Shown: piece after piece, positions 16,290 through 25,040 of the stretch
Layout: every line of letters starts with the position of its first letter
How positions within the stretch are numbered: position 1 is the first letter of the stretch
NCBI GenBank assembly: GCA_002968845.1
Contig: PVBG01000009.1
Coordinates: 62,001-126,000, forward strand
Origin: Neorhizobium tomejilense
GTDB lineage: Bacteria; Pseudomonadota; Alphaproteobacteria; Rhizobiales; Rhizobiaceae
Direction of reading: 5' to 3'
Length of the DNA: 64,000 bases
Notes under the pieces: generated by a model
What the model was told of the DNA's origin: nothing
Databases searched by the model: none
What the model saw: the letters and a program-made list of their open reading frames with translations, nothing else
Position numbers and translations under genes: made by a program

Positions 16290-17651
16290 ATGAAAAAGCC
16301 GGTCACTGAATTGGGCGAACAGAAGACGGAACTCCAACGGGTGATGGGACCCGGATTGCTGCTGCTGTTCATCGTCGGGGATATTCTCGGAACGGGCATC
16401 TATGCCCTGACCGGCCAGGTGGCCAAGCAGGTCGGAGGGGTGGTCTGGCTGCCCTTTCTGATCGCCTTCGTCGTCGCCCTCCTCACCGCCTTCAGCTATC
16501 TCGAACTGGTCACCAAATATCCGCGCGCGGCCGGCGCCGCGCTCTATACCCACAAGGCCTTCGGCATCCACTTCGTCACCTTCCTGGTGGCCTTTGCGGT
16601 GATGTCGTCGGGCATTACCTCGGCGGCGACCGCATCACGTGCCTTCGCCTCCAACTTCGCGACCTCGCTCAGCCTCGATCTCGGGGCCTGGGGCGTACCC
16701 CTGATCGCGGTCGGTTTCATCGCCCTGGTTGCCGCCATCAATTTTCGGGGCGTGGGGGAAAGCGTCAAGATGAACGTGCTGCTGACCGTGGTCGAACTGA
16801 CCGGCCTGCTGATCATCATCGGCATCGGCTTCTGGGCGATCGCTGGCGGCCAGGGTGACGTTTCCCGCGCCTGGACCTTTGCGGCGCCCAACGATGGCGG
16901 TGTCTTCTGGCCGGTGATCGCGGCCACCACCCTCGCCTTTTTCGCCATGGTCGGTTTCGAGGACTCGGTCAACATGGCCGAGGAATGCAAGGAGCCGAGC
17001 CGGATGTTCCCCAAGGTGCTGCTGACCGGCCTGGCGGTAACCGGCCTGATCTACGTCCTGGTGGCGATCTCGGCGATCACGCTGGTACCGGCCGATGAAC
17101 TCGGACAGGGCGAAACGCCGCTGCTGAAGGTCGTGCAGGCCGGTGCCCCCGGCTTTCCGATCGGCATCTTCGCGGTCATCACCATGTTCGCGGTGGCAAA
17201 TTCCGCGCTGATCAACATGATGATGGCGAGCCGCCTGATCTACGGCATGAGCCGCGAAGGGGTTCTGCCGCAGGTGCTCGGCAAGGTCCATCCGGGCCGT
17301 CGCACGCCCTATATCGCGATCGGTTTCACCTCGCTGCTGGCGGTCGCGCTGATCCTGTTTGCCGGCGGCGTTCCGGCGCTCGGCGGCACGACGGCGCTGC
17401 TGCTTCTCTGCGTCTTTGCGATCGTCAACGTCGCAGTGCTGGTGCTGCGCAAGGACACCGTCGAGCACAGGCATTTTCGCACGCCGACCATCCTGCCGGT
17501 ATTCGGTGCGATCTCCTGTGCCTTCCTCGCCGGCCCATGGACGGGCCGGGATCCGGTTCAATATCTGATCGCTGCCTGCCTGCTCGGTCTCGGCGTCGTG
17601 CTCTGGCTCGCGACGATCAGCATCATGCGGGCGTCGGCCCAGCCCGCCTGA
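16290..17651 (+). CDS. APC-family amino acid permease
   Basis: A 453-residue inner-membrane protein with twelve or so predicted helices. The unwound TM1 substrate-site motif is GDILGTGIYALTG (about residues 29-41), and TM3/TM6-like segments carry the family's glycine-rich patterns, with SRLIYGMSREGVLP near residue 312 as the conserved intracellular loop. APC members carry amino acids or polyamines by proton or sodium symport, or by antiport; the substrate is not predictable here. A strong GGAGGAG lies before the ATG. The gene converges on the HAD gene with three bases between the stops. Confidence 0.85.
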   Translation: MKKPVTELGEQKTELQRVMGPGLLLLFIVGDILGTGIYALTGQVAKQVGGVVWLPFLIAFVVALLTAFSYLELVTKYPRAAGAALYTHKAFGIHFVTFLVAFAVMSSGITSAATASRAFASNFATSLSLDLGAWGVPLIAVGFIALVAAINFRGVGESVKMNVLLTVVELTGLLIIIGIGFWAIAGGQGDVSRAWTFAAPNDGGVFWPVIAATTLAFFAMVGFEDSVNMAEECKEPSRMFPKVLLTGLAVTGLIYVLVAISAITLVPADELGQGETPLLKVVQAGAPGFPIGIFAVITMFAVANSALINMMMASRLIYGMSREGVLPQVLGKVHPGRRTPYIAIGFTSLLAVALILFAGGVPALGGTTALLLLCVFAIVNVAVLVLRKDTVEHRHFRTPTILPVFGAISCAFLAGPWTGRDPVQYLIAACLLGLGVVLWLATISIMRASAQPA

Positions 17652-17654
17652 GAC

Positions 17655-18335
17655 TCAGTCCTTGCGGCAGACCGAAAGCCGGCCGTCCTCACCGATATGC
17701 GGCACCACATCGAGATAGCCGGGTATTTTCGAATGCCCGGTTTCGAGCGGATGGGAATGGGTGGCGGTGATGACCATGACGTCGGCCCCTGCCGCCTCGC
17801 CCGCCTGGATGCCGGCAGGCACGTCCTCGAATACCAGCACGTCCGACGGGCTGACGCCGAGACGTTCCGCACCCAGAATATAACCTTGTGGATTGGGCTT
17901 GCCGACGGTGACGTCTTCGGCAGTCACCATGTAGCGCGGCTGCGGAATGCCGGCGGCGGCAAGCCGGACCTTGGCGAGTTCGATCGGCGACGACGTGACG
18001 ATCGCCCAGCGCTCCGGAGGCAGCGCGGAGAGGAATTCCACGGCACCTGGGATCGGCACGACCCCTTCGACATCCTCGATCTCGCCGCGCAGGATGCCCT
18101 CGGCCTCGGCGACCGGATCAACGCCCGGCAGGTTCAGTGCGCTGATCGTGTCGATCCCGCGCTTGCCATGCATGGTCGGCAGGAATGCCTCCACGTCGAA
18201 ACCCATCTTCGCCGCCCAGCGTCCCCAGACGCGTTCGGCGGACGCGATCGAATTCAGAATCGTGCCGTCCATGTCGAACAGGAAAGCAGCATAGGTTTTT
18301 TCGGGAAGGGAGAGGTCGGCGGCGGGAAGAGGCAC
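17655..18335 (-). CDS. HAD-family hydrolase (sugar-phosphate phosphatase-like)
   Basis: A 226-residue HAD phosphatase. The nucleophile and acid/base are D21 and D23 in FLFDMDGT; motif II Thr/Ser is in VTSSP, motif III Lys is in VGKPNPQGY, and motif IV acidic residues are in VFEDVPAG. The cap type is that of beta-phosphoglucomutase-like and glycerol-3-phosphatase (GPP1/DOG) proteins, so a small phosphorylated polyol or sugar is the likely substrate. The GTG at 18333-18335 is preceded by AAAGGAAC and is preferred over a longer frame that adds 61 unrelated residues. Confidence 0.85.
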   Translation of the reverse strand: MPLPAADLSLPEKTYAAFLFDMDGTILNSIASAERVWGRWAAKMGFDVEAFLPTMHGKRGIDTISALNLPGVDPVAEAEGILRGEIEDVEGVVPIPGAVEFLSALPPERWAIVTSSPIELAKVRLAAAGIPQPRYMVTAEDVTVGKPNPQGYILGAERLGVSPSDVLVFEDVPAGIQAGEAAGADVMVITATHSHPLETGHSKIPGYLDVVPHIGEDGRLSVCRKD

Positions 18336-18453
18336 GGAAAGTTCCTTTAGCGTCAGATTCCGACTCGGGGATATGGCCGGAACTGCCGCATTCCGAGTAA
18401 ATGCAATGATGTCGAAAGGCAATTGCCGGCAAGGAACCGCAATCTCGTTCGGG

Positions 18454-18660
18454 CTATTTCGATCGCGAACGCAGGAATTGAGACAGGGCAACGCCGATCG
18501 CGATGCCCACGGCAACACCGATGCCGATATTGTCGAAAACGGCTGTCCCGAGCACCGTGCCCAGCCCGACGCCGACGGCTATTCCTGTCGCAATGGTCAT
18601 CGCCAGACCATTGCGCGCCCAGATGGCGAGAGTTTGTCGTGCATCCTTGTCTTCCCGCAT
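18454..18660 (-). CDS. Small glycine-zipper-like membrane protein, hypothetical
   Basis: A 68-residue protein with a charged N-terminus, two hydrophobic segments (about 19-37 and 43-60) full of GxxxG and AxG spacings (IAVGVGLGTVLG, IGVAVGIAIGVAL), and a basic tail. It fits a small helical-hairpin membrane protein. No ribosome site is obvious before the ATG at 18660, so the start may be the internal ATG at 18600, or translation may be weak. It is divergent from the SDR gene. Confidence 0.5.
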   Translation of the reverse strand: MREDKDARQTLAIWARNGLAMTIATGIAVGVGLGTVLGTAVFDNIGIGVAVGIAIGVALSQFLRSRSK

Positions 18661-18704
18661 CGAAGCGATAGAACTTGGCGTCCAAGCCGGACAAGGAGGG
18701 TGTT

Positions 18705-19475
18705 TTGGCCAATATTTCTGTACGGCATGCGGACCTAGCCGATCGCGGCGTGCTGATCACCGGTGGCGGTTCCGGCATCGGCGCCGCCCTGGTGGAAGGT
18801 TTTGCGGCACAGGGCGCCAAGGTCGCCTTCATCGACATTGCCGACGAGCCGAGCCGCGAACTGGTGGGACGTCTGTCCCAGACCGTCCGGCATCCGGTCC
18901 TCTACCTGAAGGCTGATCTGCGCAACGTCGCGGAAACGAAAGCCGCCGTCGACAAGGCTGCGCGGGAACTCGGATCGCTGTCGGTGCTGGTCAACAACGC
19001 CGGCTGGGACGACCGCCACGAATTCGAGACGGTCACCGAGGAATATTGGGACAACGCCCAGGCGATCAACCTCAAGCAGATGTTCTTCGTCTCGCAGGCG
19101 GCGGTCCCGCACCTGCGCAAGGCCGGCAGCGGCGCGATCGTCAATTTTTCCTCGATCGCCTATCTGCTCAACATGGGCGGGCTGCCAGCCTATGCGACAG
19201 CCAAGGCCGGGATCATCGGCCTGACCAAGAGCCTTGCCGGAAAGCTCGGGCCGGAAAACATCCGCGTCAACGCCATCCTGCCGGGCATGATCGTCACCGA
19301 ACGGCAGAAGAAACTCTGGCTGAATGACGACAGCATCACGGCGATGGTGGCGCGCCAGTCCTTGAAGCGGGTGCTGGTGGCTGAAGACCTGGTCGGCCCC
19401 TGCCTGTTCCTCGCCTCGAATGCCTCCGCCGCCATGACGGCCCAGACGATCATTGTCGACGGCGGTGCTCTCTAG
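18705..19475 (+). CDS. SDR-family NAD(P)-dependent oxidoreductase
   Basis: A 256-residue classical short-chain dehydrogenase. The cofactor loop is TGGGSGIG (19-26), NNAG is at 97-100, and the catalytic residues are Ser150 (NFSS), Tyr163 and Lys167 (YATAK). The C-terminal TAQTIIVDGGAL is the usual ending of sugar, polyol and 3-oxoacyl reductases. The TTG at 18705 is chosen because AAGGAGG lies five bases upstream; a TTG thirty bases earlier has no ribosome site. The substrate is unknown. An Asp at the end of strand beta-2 (FIDIAD) favours NAD(H). Confidence 0.88.
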   Translation: MANISVRHADLADRGVLITGGGSGIGAALVEGFAAQGAKVAFIDIADEPSRELVGRLSQTVRHPVLYLKADLRNVAETKAAVDKAARELGSLSVLVNNAGWDDRHEFETVTEEYWDNAQAINLKQMFFVSQAAVPHLRKAGSGAIVNFSSIAYLLNMGGLPAYATAKAGIIGLTKSLAGKLGPENIRVNAILPGMIVTERQKKLWLNDDSITAMVARQSLKRVLVAEDLVGPCLFLASNASAAMTAQTIIVDGGAL

Positions 19476-19479
19476 ACAT

Positions 19480-19520
19480 AAAAATACCGCGCGGGTTCCC
19501 GGTGGAAAGAACCCGCGCGG
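19480..19520 (-). terminator. Intrinsic terminator of the RND efflux operon
   Basis: CCGCGCGGGTTC (19487-19498) and GAACCCGCGCGG (19509-19520) form a perfect 12-bp stem. Read on the minus strand it is followed by TATTTTTATG, a normal U-tract, 15 bases after the permease stop codon. It may also slow readthrough from the convergent SDR gene. Confidence 0.85.
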
Positions 19521-19535
19521 CGCCGGAGGTAGACC

Positions 19536-22500
19536 TTACTCCGCTGGAGAGAGAGCGGGAGCCGCCTCCTCCGTACCGTGCTGCCTCAGAGGGCGGCTGC
19601 CGGTAAGCAAACGTGCCAGCATGTAGAAGACCGGTGTCATGAAGATGCCGAAGAACGTCACTCCGATCATGCCGGAGAACACCGCGATACCCATCGCGGA
19701 GCGCATTTCAGCACCCGCACCGGTCGAGACGACCAGCGGCACGACACCCATGATGAAGGCCATGGACGTCATCAGGATCGGACGCAGACGGAGCCGGCTT
19801 GCCTCGACTGCCGCCTGGAACGGCGTCCGACCCTGGAACTCCAGTTCTCGGGCGAATTCCACGATCAGGATCGCGTTCTTCGCCGAGAGACCCACAAGGA
19901 CCACGAGCCCGATCTGGGTGAAGATGTTGTTGTCTCCACCGGTGAGCCAGACGCCGCTCAAGGCTGCAAGCACACCCATCGGCACGATCATGATGATCGC
20001 GATCGGCAGCGTCAGGCTTTCATACTGGGCTGCGAGCACGAGATAGACGAGCAGCAGCGCCAGCGGAAAGACTACGATGCTGGAATTGCCGGCGAGGATC
20101 TGCTGGTAGGTCAGGTCCGTCCATTCGTAGTCGATCCCGGAAGGCAGCGTCTCCGCGACGATCTTTTCGATCGCGGCCTGAGCCTGGCCCGACGAGAAGC
20201 CCGGTGCCGGACCGCCGTTGACATCGGCGGAGAGGAAGCCGTTGTAGCGGGTCGTGCGTTCCGGACCGGTCTGCGCGTCCACCTTCAGGAGGGCCGAAAG
20301 CGGGATCATCTGGCCGGACTGCGAACGAACCTTCAACTGGCCGATATCTTCCGGCTTGGCGCGGAATTGCGCATCCGCCTGAACCCGGACGCTGTAGGTG
20401 CGGCCGAAGGCATTGAAGTCGTTGACATAGAGCGAGCCCAGATAGACCTGCAGCGTTTCGAAGACGTCGGTCACCGATACTCCAAGCTGTTCGGCCTTGG
20501 CGCGGTCGAGATCGGCGTAGAGCTGCGGCACGTTGATCTGGAAGCTCGAGAAGATGCCGGCAAGTTCCGGCGCCTGGTAGGCCTTGGCGATGACCGCCTT
20601 GGCCGCCTCGTCCAGAGCCTGATTGCCCAGGCCGGCACGATCCTCGATCTGCAGCTTGAAACCGCCCGTCTGACCGAGGCCGTTGACCGGCGGCGGCGGG
20701 AACATGGCGATGAACGCATCCTGGATGCCAGAGTATTTCTGGTTCAGCGCCATGGCGATGGCACCACCCGAAAGCTCCGGCGTCTCGCGCTTCTCGAAAT
20801 CGTCGAGCACCGCGAAGACGATGCCGGCGTTCGAGCCGATCGTGAAGCCGTTGATCGACAGGCCCGGGAACGCGATGGCGTGCTCGACGCCGGGCTGCTC
20901 CAGGGCGATGTCGCTCATCCGCTTGATCACCTCTTCCGTACGGTCGAGGGTTGCGCCGTCCGGAAGCTGAGCGAAACCGATCAGGTACTGCTTGTCCTGC
21001 GCCGGCACGAAACCGCCCGGCACCGCGTTGAACATGCTGTAGGTCATCGCCACAAGCGCGAAGTAGATGATCATCACCAGGCTCTTGCGGGAAAGCAGGC
21101 CGCCGACCGTGCGGCCGTAGCCGTTCGAGGCGGCCCCGAATGCGCGGTTGAAGCCACGGAAGAACCAGCCCAGGATCGCGTCCATGAACCGCGTCAGCCA
21201 GTCCTTCTTGGCGTGATGGTCCTTCAGCAGAAGGGCTGCCAGCGCCGGCGACAGGGTGAGCGAATTGATCGCCGAAATGACGGTCGAAATGGCGATCGTC
21301 AGCGCGAACTGCCGGTAGAACTGGCCGGACAGGCCGCTGATGAAGGCGAGCGGCACGAAGACCGCGACCAGCACGAGCGCGATCGCAATGATCGGGCCGG
21401 AGACTTCCTTCATGGCCTTATAGGTCGCATCACGCGGACTGAGGCCGTTCTCGATATTGCGCTCGACGTTTTCGACCACCACGATCGCGTCGTCGACGAC
21501 GATACCGATCGCCAGCACCAACCCGAACAGCGTCAGCGCGTTGATCGAGAAACCGAAGGCGTACATGACCGCAAACGTGCCGATGATCGAGACGGGAACG
21601 GCAATCAGCGGGATGATCGACGCCCGCCAGGTCTGCAGGAAGAGGATGACGACGAGCACGACGAGCGCGATCGCTTCAAGCAAGGTCTCGATGACCTTCT
21701 CGATCGAAGCGCGCACGAACTTGGTCGTGTCGTAGACGATCTCGTATTTGACACCTTCCGGCATCACCTTCTGGAGTTCGTCCATCGTCGAACGGACGTT
21801 ATCGGCGATTTCGATCGCGTTGGAACCGGGTGCCTGAAGAACGGCGACGGCGACGGCCGGCTGGCCGTCAAGCAGCGAGCGCAGGGTATAATCCGCCGCG
21901 CCGAGCTCGATACGGGCGACGTCGCGCAACCGCGTGATCTCGCCGTTTTCGCCGCTCTTGACGATGATGTTGCCGAACTCCTCCGGGGTGCGCAGGCGCC
22001 CCTGGGCATTCACGTTGAGCTGCAGATCGACACCCGGCCGGCTGGGCGATGCGCCGATAATGCCGGCGGCCGCCTGAACGTTTTGGCTACGGATCGCGTT
22101 CGAGATGTCGCTTGCAGCGAGCGAATGTTCGGCTGCCTTCTGCGGGTCTATCCAGACGCGCATCGAATAGTCGCCGGCGCCGAACACCTGAACCTGACCG
22201 ACACCCTGAATGCGGGTAAGCCTGTCCTTGACGTTCAGCGTCGCATAGTTGCGCAGATAGGTGATGTCATACCGGTCGGAGACGAGATTGACGACCATGA
22301 TGAAGTCGGGCGAGCTCTTGACGGTCGTGACACCGAGCGCACGCACTTCCGCCGGCAGGCGCGGTTCCGCCTGACTGACGCGGTTCTGCACCAGCTGCTG
22401 CGCCTTGTCTGGGTCGGTGCCCAGCTTGAAGGTGACGGTGAGCGTCAGCACGCCGTCAGACGTCGCCTGGCTCGACATGTAGAGCATGTCCTCAACGCCG

Positions 22501-22715
22501 TTCACCTGCTCCTCGAGCGGTGTTGCGACGGTCTCGGCGATGACGGTCGGGTTGGCGCCTGGATAAGTTGCACGCACGACGATCGATGGCGGCACGACTT
22601 CCGGATATTCGGAAATCGGCAGGGACCGCATGCCGATCAGGCCTGCGACCACGATGAGGATCGAGAGCACGGCCGCAAAGACCGGTCTGTCGATGAAAAA
22701 CCTGGAAATATTCAT
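19536..22715 (-). CDS. RND efflux permease, HAE-1 family (AcrB/MexB-like)
   Basis: A 1059-residue inner-membrane pump. The N-terminus MNISRFFIDRPVFAAVLSI is characteristic, the TM4 proton-relay segment GLVLAIGIVVDDAIVVVENVERN carries the paired aspartates, and two large periplasmic domains follow TM1 and TM7. It should form a trimer that expels hydrophobic drugs or plant compounds through the adjacent adaptor and an outer-membrane TolC-like channel that is not encoded here. The ATG at 22713-22715 has GAGAGAGGG upstream. It is the last gene of a probable hydrolase-adaptor-permease operon and is followed by a strong terminator. Confidence 0.95.
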   Translation of the reverse strand: MNISRFFIDRPVFAAVLSILIVVAGLIGMRSLPISEYPEVVPPSIVVRATYPGANPTVIAETVATPLEEQVNGVEDMLYMSSQATSDGVLTLTVTFKLGTDPDKAQQLVQNRVSQAEPRLPAEVRALGVTTVKSSPDFIMVVNLVSDRYDITYLRNYATLNVKDRLTRIQGVGQVQVFGAGDYSMRVWIDPQKAAEHSLAASDISNAIRSQNVQAAAGIIGASPSRPGVDLQLNVNAQGRLRTPEEFGNIIVKSGENGEITRLRDVARIELGAADYTLRSLLDGQPAVAVAVLQAPGSNAIEIADNVRSTMDELQKVMPEGVKYEIVYDTTKFVRASIEKVIETLLEAIALVVLVVILFLQTWRASIIPLIAVPVSIIGTFAVMYAFGFSINALTLFGLVLAIGIVVDDAIVVVENVERNIENGLSPRDATYKAMKEVSGPIIAIALVLVAVFVPLAFISGLSGQFYRQFALTIAISTVISAINSLTLSPALAALLLKDHHAKKDWLTRFMDAILGWFFRGFNRAFGAASNGYGRTVGGLLSRKSLVMIIYFALVAMTYSMFNAVPGGFVPAQDKQYLIGFAQLPDGATLDRTEEVIKRMSDIALEQPGVEHAIAFPGLSINGFTIGSNAGIVFAVLDDFEKRETPELSGGAIAMALNQKYSGIQDAFIAMFPPPPVNGLGQTGGFKLQIEDRAGLGNQALDEAAKAVIAKAYQAPELAGIFSSFQINVPQLYADLDRAKAEQLGVSVTDVFETLQVYLGSLYVNDFNAFGRTYSVRVQADAQFRAKPEDIGQLKVRSQSGQMIPLSALLKVDAQTGPERTTRYNGFLSADVNGGPAPGFSSGQAQAAIEKIVAETLPSGIDYEWTDLTYQQILAGNSSIVVFPLALLLVYLVLAAQYESLTLPIAIIMIVPMGVLAALSGVWLTGGDNNIFTQIGLVVLVGLSAKNAILIVEFARELEFQGRTPFQAAVEASRLRLRPILMTSMAFIMGVVPLVVSTGAGAEMRSAMGIAVFSGMIGVTFFGIFMTPVFYMLARLLTGSRPLRQHGTEEAAPALSPAE

Positions 22716-22816
22716 GTCAAAGCCCTCTCTCCGGGGTTGAACAAGAGGCGAAACGGCCCCGGCTCGCGGCCAACAAGGCCGCAAGCTCCACGAACCGGAA
22801 CTGGATGAGTGTTGGA

Positions 22817-22839
22817 GAGCGGCGGACTAACCGCCGCTC
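22817..22839 (-). repeat. Intercistronic hairpin between adaptor and permease genes
   Basis: GAGCGGCGG (22817-22825) pairs with CCGCCGCTC (22831-22839) over a five-base loop, seven bases beyond the adaptor stop codon. No U-tract follows on the transcribed strand, so it is more likely an mRNA-stabilising or attenuating structure than a full terminator. Confidence 0.6.
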
Positions 22840-22845
22840 AGAGCA

Positions 22846-24027
22846 TTACTTGTTGGCGACTTTCGCCTCTTCCTGGGGCTGGACAACCGCGCCCGGACGG
22901 ATGCGCTGCAGGCCGTTGACGACGATCCGGTCGCCCGGATTGAGGCCCTTCTCGACGATCCGCATGCCATCGACCGCCGTGCCCAGCTCCACCTGCCGGT
23001 ACGCAACGGTATTGGCCGCATCGACCACGAAGACGAACTTCTTGTCCTGATCGGTGCCGACGGCCTTTTCGCTGACCATCAGGTGATCCTGCGCCTTCGG
23101 CTGGCCCATGCGGACCCGCACGAACTGGCCTGGGATCAGCTTGCCGCCCGGATTGTCGAAGACGGCGCGCACGCGGATCGTGCCGCTCGAGGCATTCACC
23201 TCGTTGTCGATCAACTGCAGCTTGCCGCGGATCGGCGTGCCGTTGGTAGCTAGCGTGCTCACCTCGACCGGCACCTGTTCGATCGCCGGTACGCCGTCGA
23301 CGAGCGGAAGGTCGGCGAGCGTGCGGGACACCAGCTCTTCACCGGCATCGAAGCTCGCATAGATCGGATCGGAGGAAACCAGCGTCGTCAGCGGGGCGGA
23401 GGCGGAACCTGCCGCTACCAGGTTGCCGACGGTGATTTCCAACTTGCCGACCCGGCCGGCGATCGGTGCCCGGATCTCGGTATAGTCGAGATTGAGCTGC
23501 GCCGTCTTCAACGCCGCCTTGGCGGACTGGAGATTGGCCAGCGCCTCACTCTGGGCGCTCTGGCGCTGGGCGAGATCGCTCTGGGAGATGGTGCTCTTGG
23601 AGACGAGGTTCTTGCCACGCTCCAGTTCTGTGTTGGCAAGTTCCACCCTCGCCTGCGCCGAGGCCACCTGGCCTTCGGCCTGAGCGACCGCCGCCTGGTA
23701 GGGCTCCGGATCGATGCTGACGAGCAGGTCGCCCTGCTTCACCAGTCCGCCTTCGCGGAAATGCACCGACTGGATGGCGCCGGTGACGCGCGGCCGGATC
23801 TGGACGCGGTCGACAGCTTCAAACCGGCCGGAAAATTCCTGCCAGGTAGAAACGTTGCGCGGCTCGACGGTGGCGACCGTCACGGGGACGGCCGGAGCAG
23901 CAGCAGCCGTCGCAGGCGCGGCATGGGCGCCCTGCGGCAGATCGAGATAAACCGAAGCACCGGCAATCAGTGCAGCCGTGCTCAGTCCAGTGCCCCACAG
24001 GGCCCAGCTTTTGATCTTCGAGGTCAT
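22846..24027 (-). CDS. RND efflux periplasmic adaptor (membrane fusion protein)
   Basis: A 393-residue HlyD/AcrA-type adaptor. It has an N-terminal membrane anchor or signal segment (about 10-36), a barrel-sandwich half motif GRVGKLEITVGNLV (about 191-204) paired with the upstream RVTGAIQSVHFREGGLVKQGD, a coiled-coil hairpin rich in Ala, Gln and Glu (about 105-175), then beta-barrel and membrane-proximal domains. It links the downstream permease to an outer-membrane channel. It lacks an obvious lipobox cysteine. A small inverted repeat lies in its leader next to the ribosome site. The permease begins 130 bases after its stop codon. Confidence 0.92.
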   Translation of the reverse strand: MTSKIKSWALWGTGLSTAALIAGASVYLDLPQGAHAAPATAAAAPAVPVTVATVEPRNVSTWQEFSGRFEAVDRVQIRPRVTGAIQSVHFREGGLVKQGDLLVSIDPEPYQAAVAQAEGQVASAQARVELANTELERGKNLVSKSTISQSDLAQRQSAQSEALANLQSAKAALKTAQLNLDYTEIRAPIAGRVGKLEITVGNLVAAGSASAPLTTLVSSDPIYASFDAGEELVSRTLADLPLVDGVPAIEQVPVEVSTLATNGTPIRGKLQLIDNEVNASSGTIRVRAVFDNPGGKLIPGQFVRVRMGQPKAQDHLMVSEKAVGTDQDKKFVFVVDAANTVAYRQVELGTAVDGMRIVEKGLNPGDRIVVNGLQRIRPGAVVQPQEEAKVANK

Positions 24028-24040
24028 TGGTAGTCTCCTT

Positions 24041-24061
24041 ACGGCCTTGGGAATGGGCCGT
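24041..24061 (-). repeat. Hairpin in the leader of the adaptor gene
   Basis: ACGGCC (24041-24046) and GGCCGT (24056-24061) are inverted copies separated by nine bases, immediately upstream of the AAGGAG ribosome site of the adaptor gene. It could be an operator or could affect ribosome access. Confidence 0.4.
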
Positions 24062-24088
24062 TATTTGCCTTCAAAATAAATCATGCTA

Positions 24089-24883
24089 CTAACTTAACTC
24101 TTTGGCGAAGCCCGTGAATTCGGCACAAAGCGCTGTCATCCACTCGCCGTCGCCTTCTCTGTAAATGCCCGTCCAGCCGCAGCTGGCCGGGAAAATCTTC
24201 CGTCTGACCGAAACGCCGGCCTCACTCAGGCGCGCCGCGTAACCGAGCGTTTCATCGCGCAACGGATCGTCTTCCGATGTCACGATGAGAGCCGGCGCGA
24301 CACCCGAAAGCCGCGAACAGAGGCAGGGTGCCGCATAAGGATGCTGGAACCCGCAATGAGAGCCGAGATAATGGCTCCAGCCCTCAGCCCAGCGTTCGCC
24401 CATGCCGATCTCGTCCGCCTTGCGGAAGGATTTCGTCGTCATCATCGGGTCGATCATCGGCGACAGCAGGATCTGGCCGCTCAGTTCGCCCGGCATCAGA
24501 TCGCGCGCCTTCAGCGCCACGCCGGCCGCGACATTGCCGCCAGCCTCGTCACCCGCCACGAAAAGCAGGGACTTCGCGCTGCCGAACTGCTTGCGCCGGC
24601 CAGCCAGGCATTGAAGCGCCGCAAAAGCGCATTCCATCGCCTGCGGAAACATGTTCTGCGAGACGCTGCTGTAATCGGCTTCGAGTACCACGGCCCCGGA
24701 CTCGGCCAGTGCCTTTGCAACCGGACGTTCGTTTTCGCCGCGTTGCTCATTGAGAAACGCCCCACCTCGCAGATATAGAACCAGCGGCGGAGCCTTGGCC
24801 TTGGCGGCTCCTTCATAGACACGCATCGGCACAGCCGGCATGGCCGACTTCTCAAATGCGATGTTTTCCCACTGTGCGGTCAT
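24089..24883 (-). CDS. Alpha/beta-hydrolase-fold protein (HSL/Abhydrolase_3 family) lacking catalytic residues
   Basis: A 264-residue protein that aligns with hormone-sensitive-lipase-type esterases along its length, yet every key position is changed. The oxyanion HGG motif reads RGG (39-41), the nucleophile elbow GDSAGG reads GDEAGG (111-116, Glu in place of Ser113), and the catalytic histidine region, normally HGF, reads PASCGWTG (232-239). The acid loop SEDDPLRDE (203-211) is kept. It is therefore expected not to be an esterase, perhaps a binding or regulatory pseudoenzyme. The ATG at 24881-24883 has GGAGG upstream. It sits 61 bases ahead of the RND adaptor on the same strand and is divergent from a LysR gene. 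Confidence 0.8.
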   Translation of the reverse strand: MTAQWENIAFEKSAMPAVPMRVYEGAAKAKAPPLVLYLRGGAFLNEQRGENERPVAKALAESGAVVLEADYSSVSQNMFPQAMECAFAALQCLAGRRKQFGSAKSLLFVAGDEAGGNVAAGVALKARDLMPGELSGQILLSPMIDPMMTTKSFRKADEIGMGERWAEGWSHYLGSHCGFQHPYAAPCLCSRLSGVAPALIVTSEDDPLRDETLGYAARLSEAGVSVRRKIFPASCGWTGIYREGDGEWMTALCAEFTGFAKELS

Positions 24884-24995
24884 TGAAAAATCCTCCGACA
24901 AACCCCTAGTAAAAGCGGGGTACTTGCCGTCAATCTTGAACCTGATATTATTATTCGGGTGCAAACACACAAGCTCACGGCATTCGACAACACTA

Positions 24996-25010
24996 TTCCA
25001 TATTTCGGAA
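24996..25010. promoter_or_regulatory. Candidate LysR-type operator TTCC-N7-GGAA (contains T-N11-A)
   Basis: An inverted repeat with four-base perfect arms in the 157-base gap between the divergent pseudo-hydrolase and LysR genes, 31 bases before the LysR start. The T-N11-A spacing is the generic LysR box, so LysR autoregulation and control of the efflux operon are plausible. Confidence 0.45.
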
Positions 25011-25040
25011 CAATGTTGCGGCGCAGCAGGAATCAGCACG

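Noticed and set aside
18433-18452. EcfG promoter at GGAACCGCAATCTCGTT
   Set aside because: The two elements are only eight bases apart, far from the required 16-17.
19578-22808. 1076-codon open frame antisense to the RND permease
   Set aside because: Composition is dominated by Asp, Arg, His and Gly, as expected for a mirror frame, and the minus strand encodes an unmistakable HAE-1 pump.
24089-24883. Active esterase/lipase annotation for the alpha/beta-hydrolase
   Set aside because: The nucleophile serine, oxyanion histidine and catalytic histidine are all missing.
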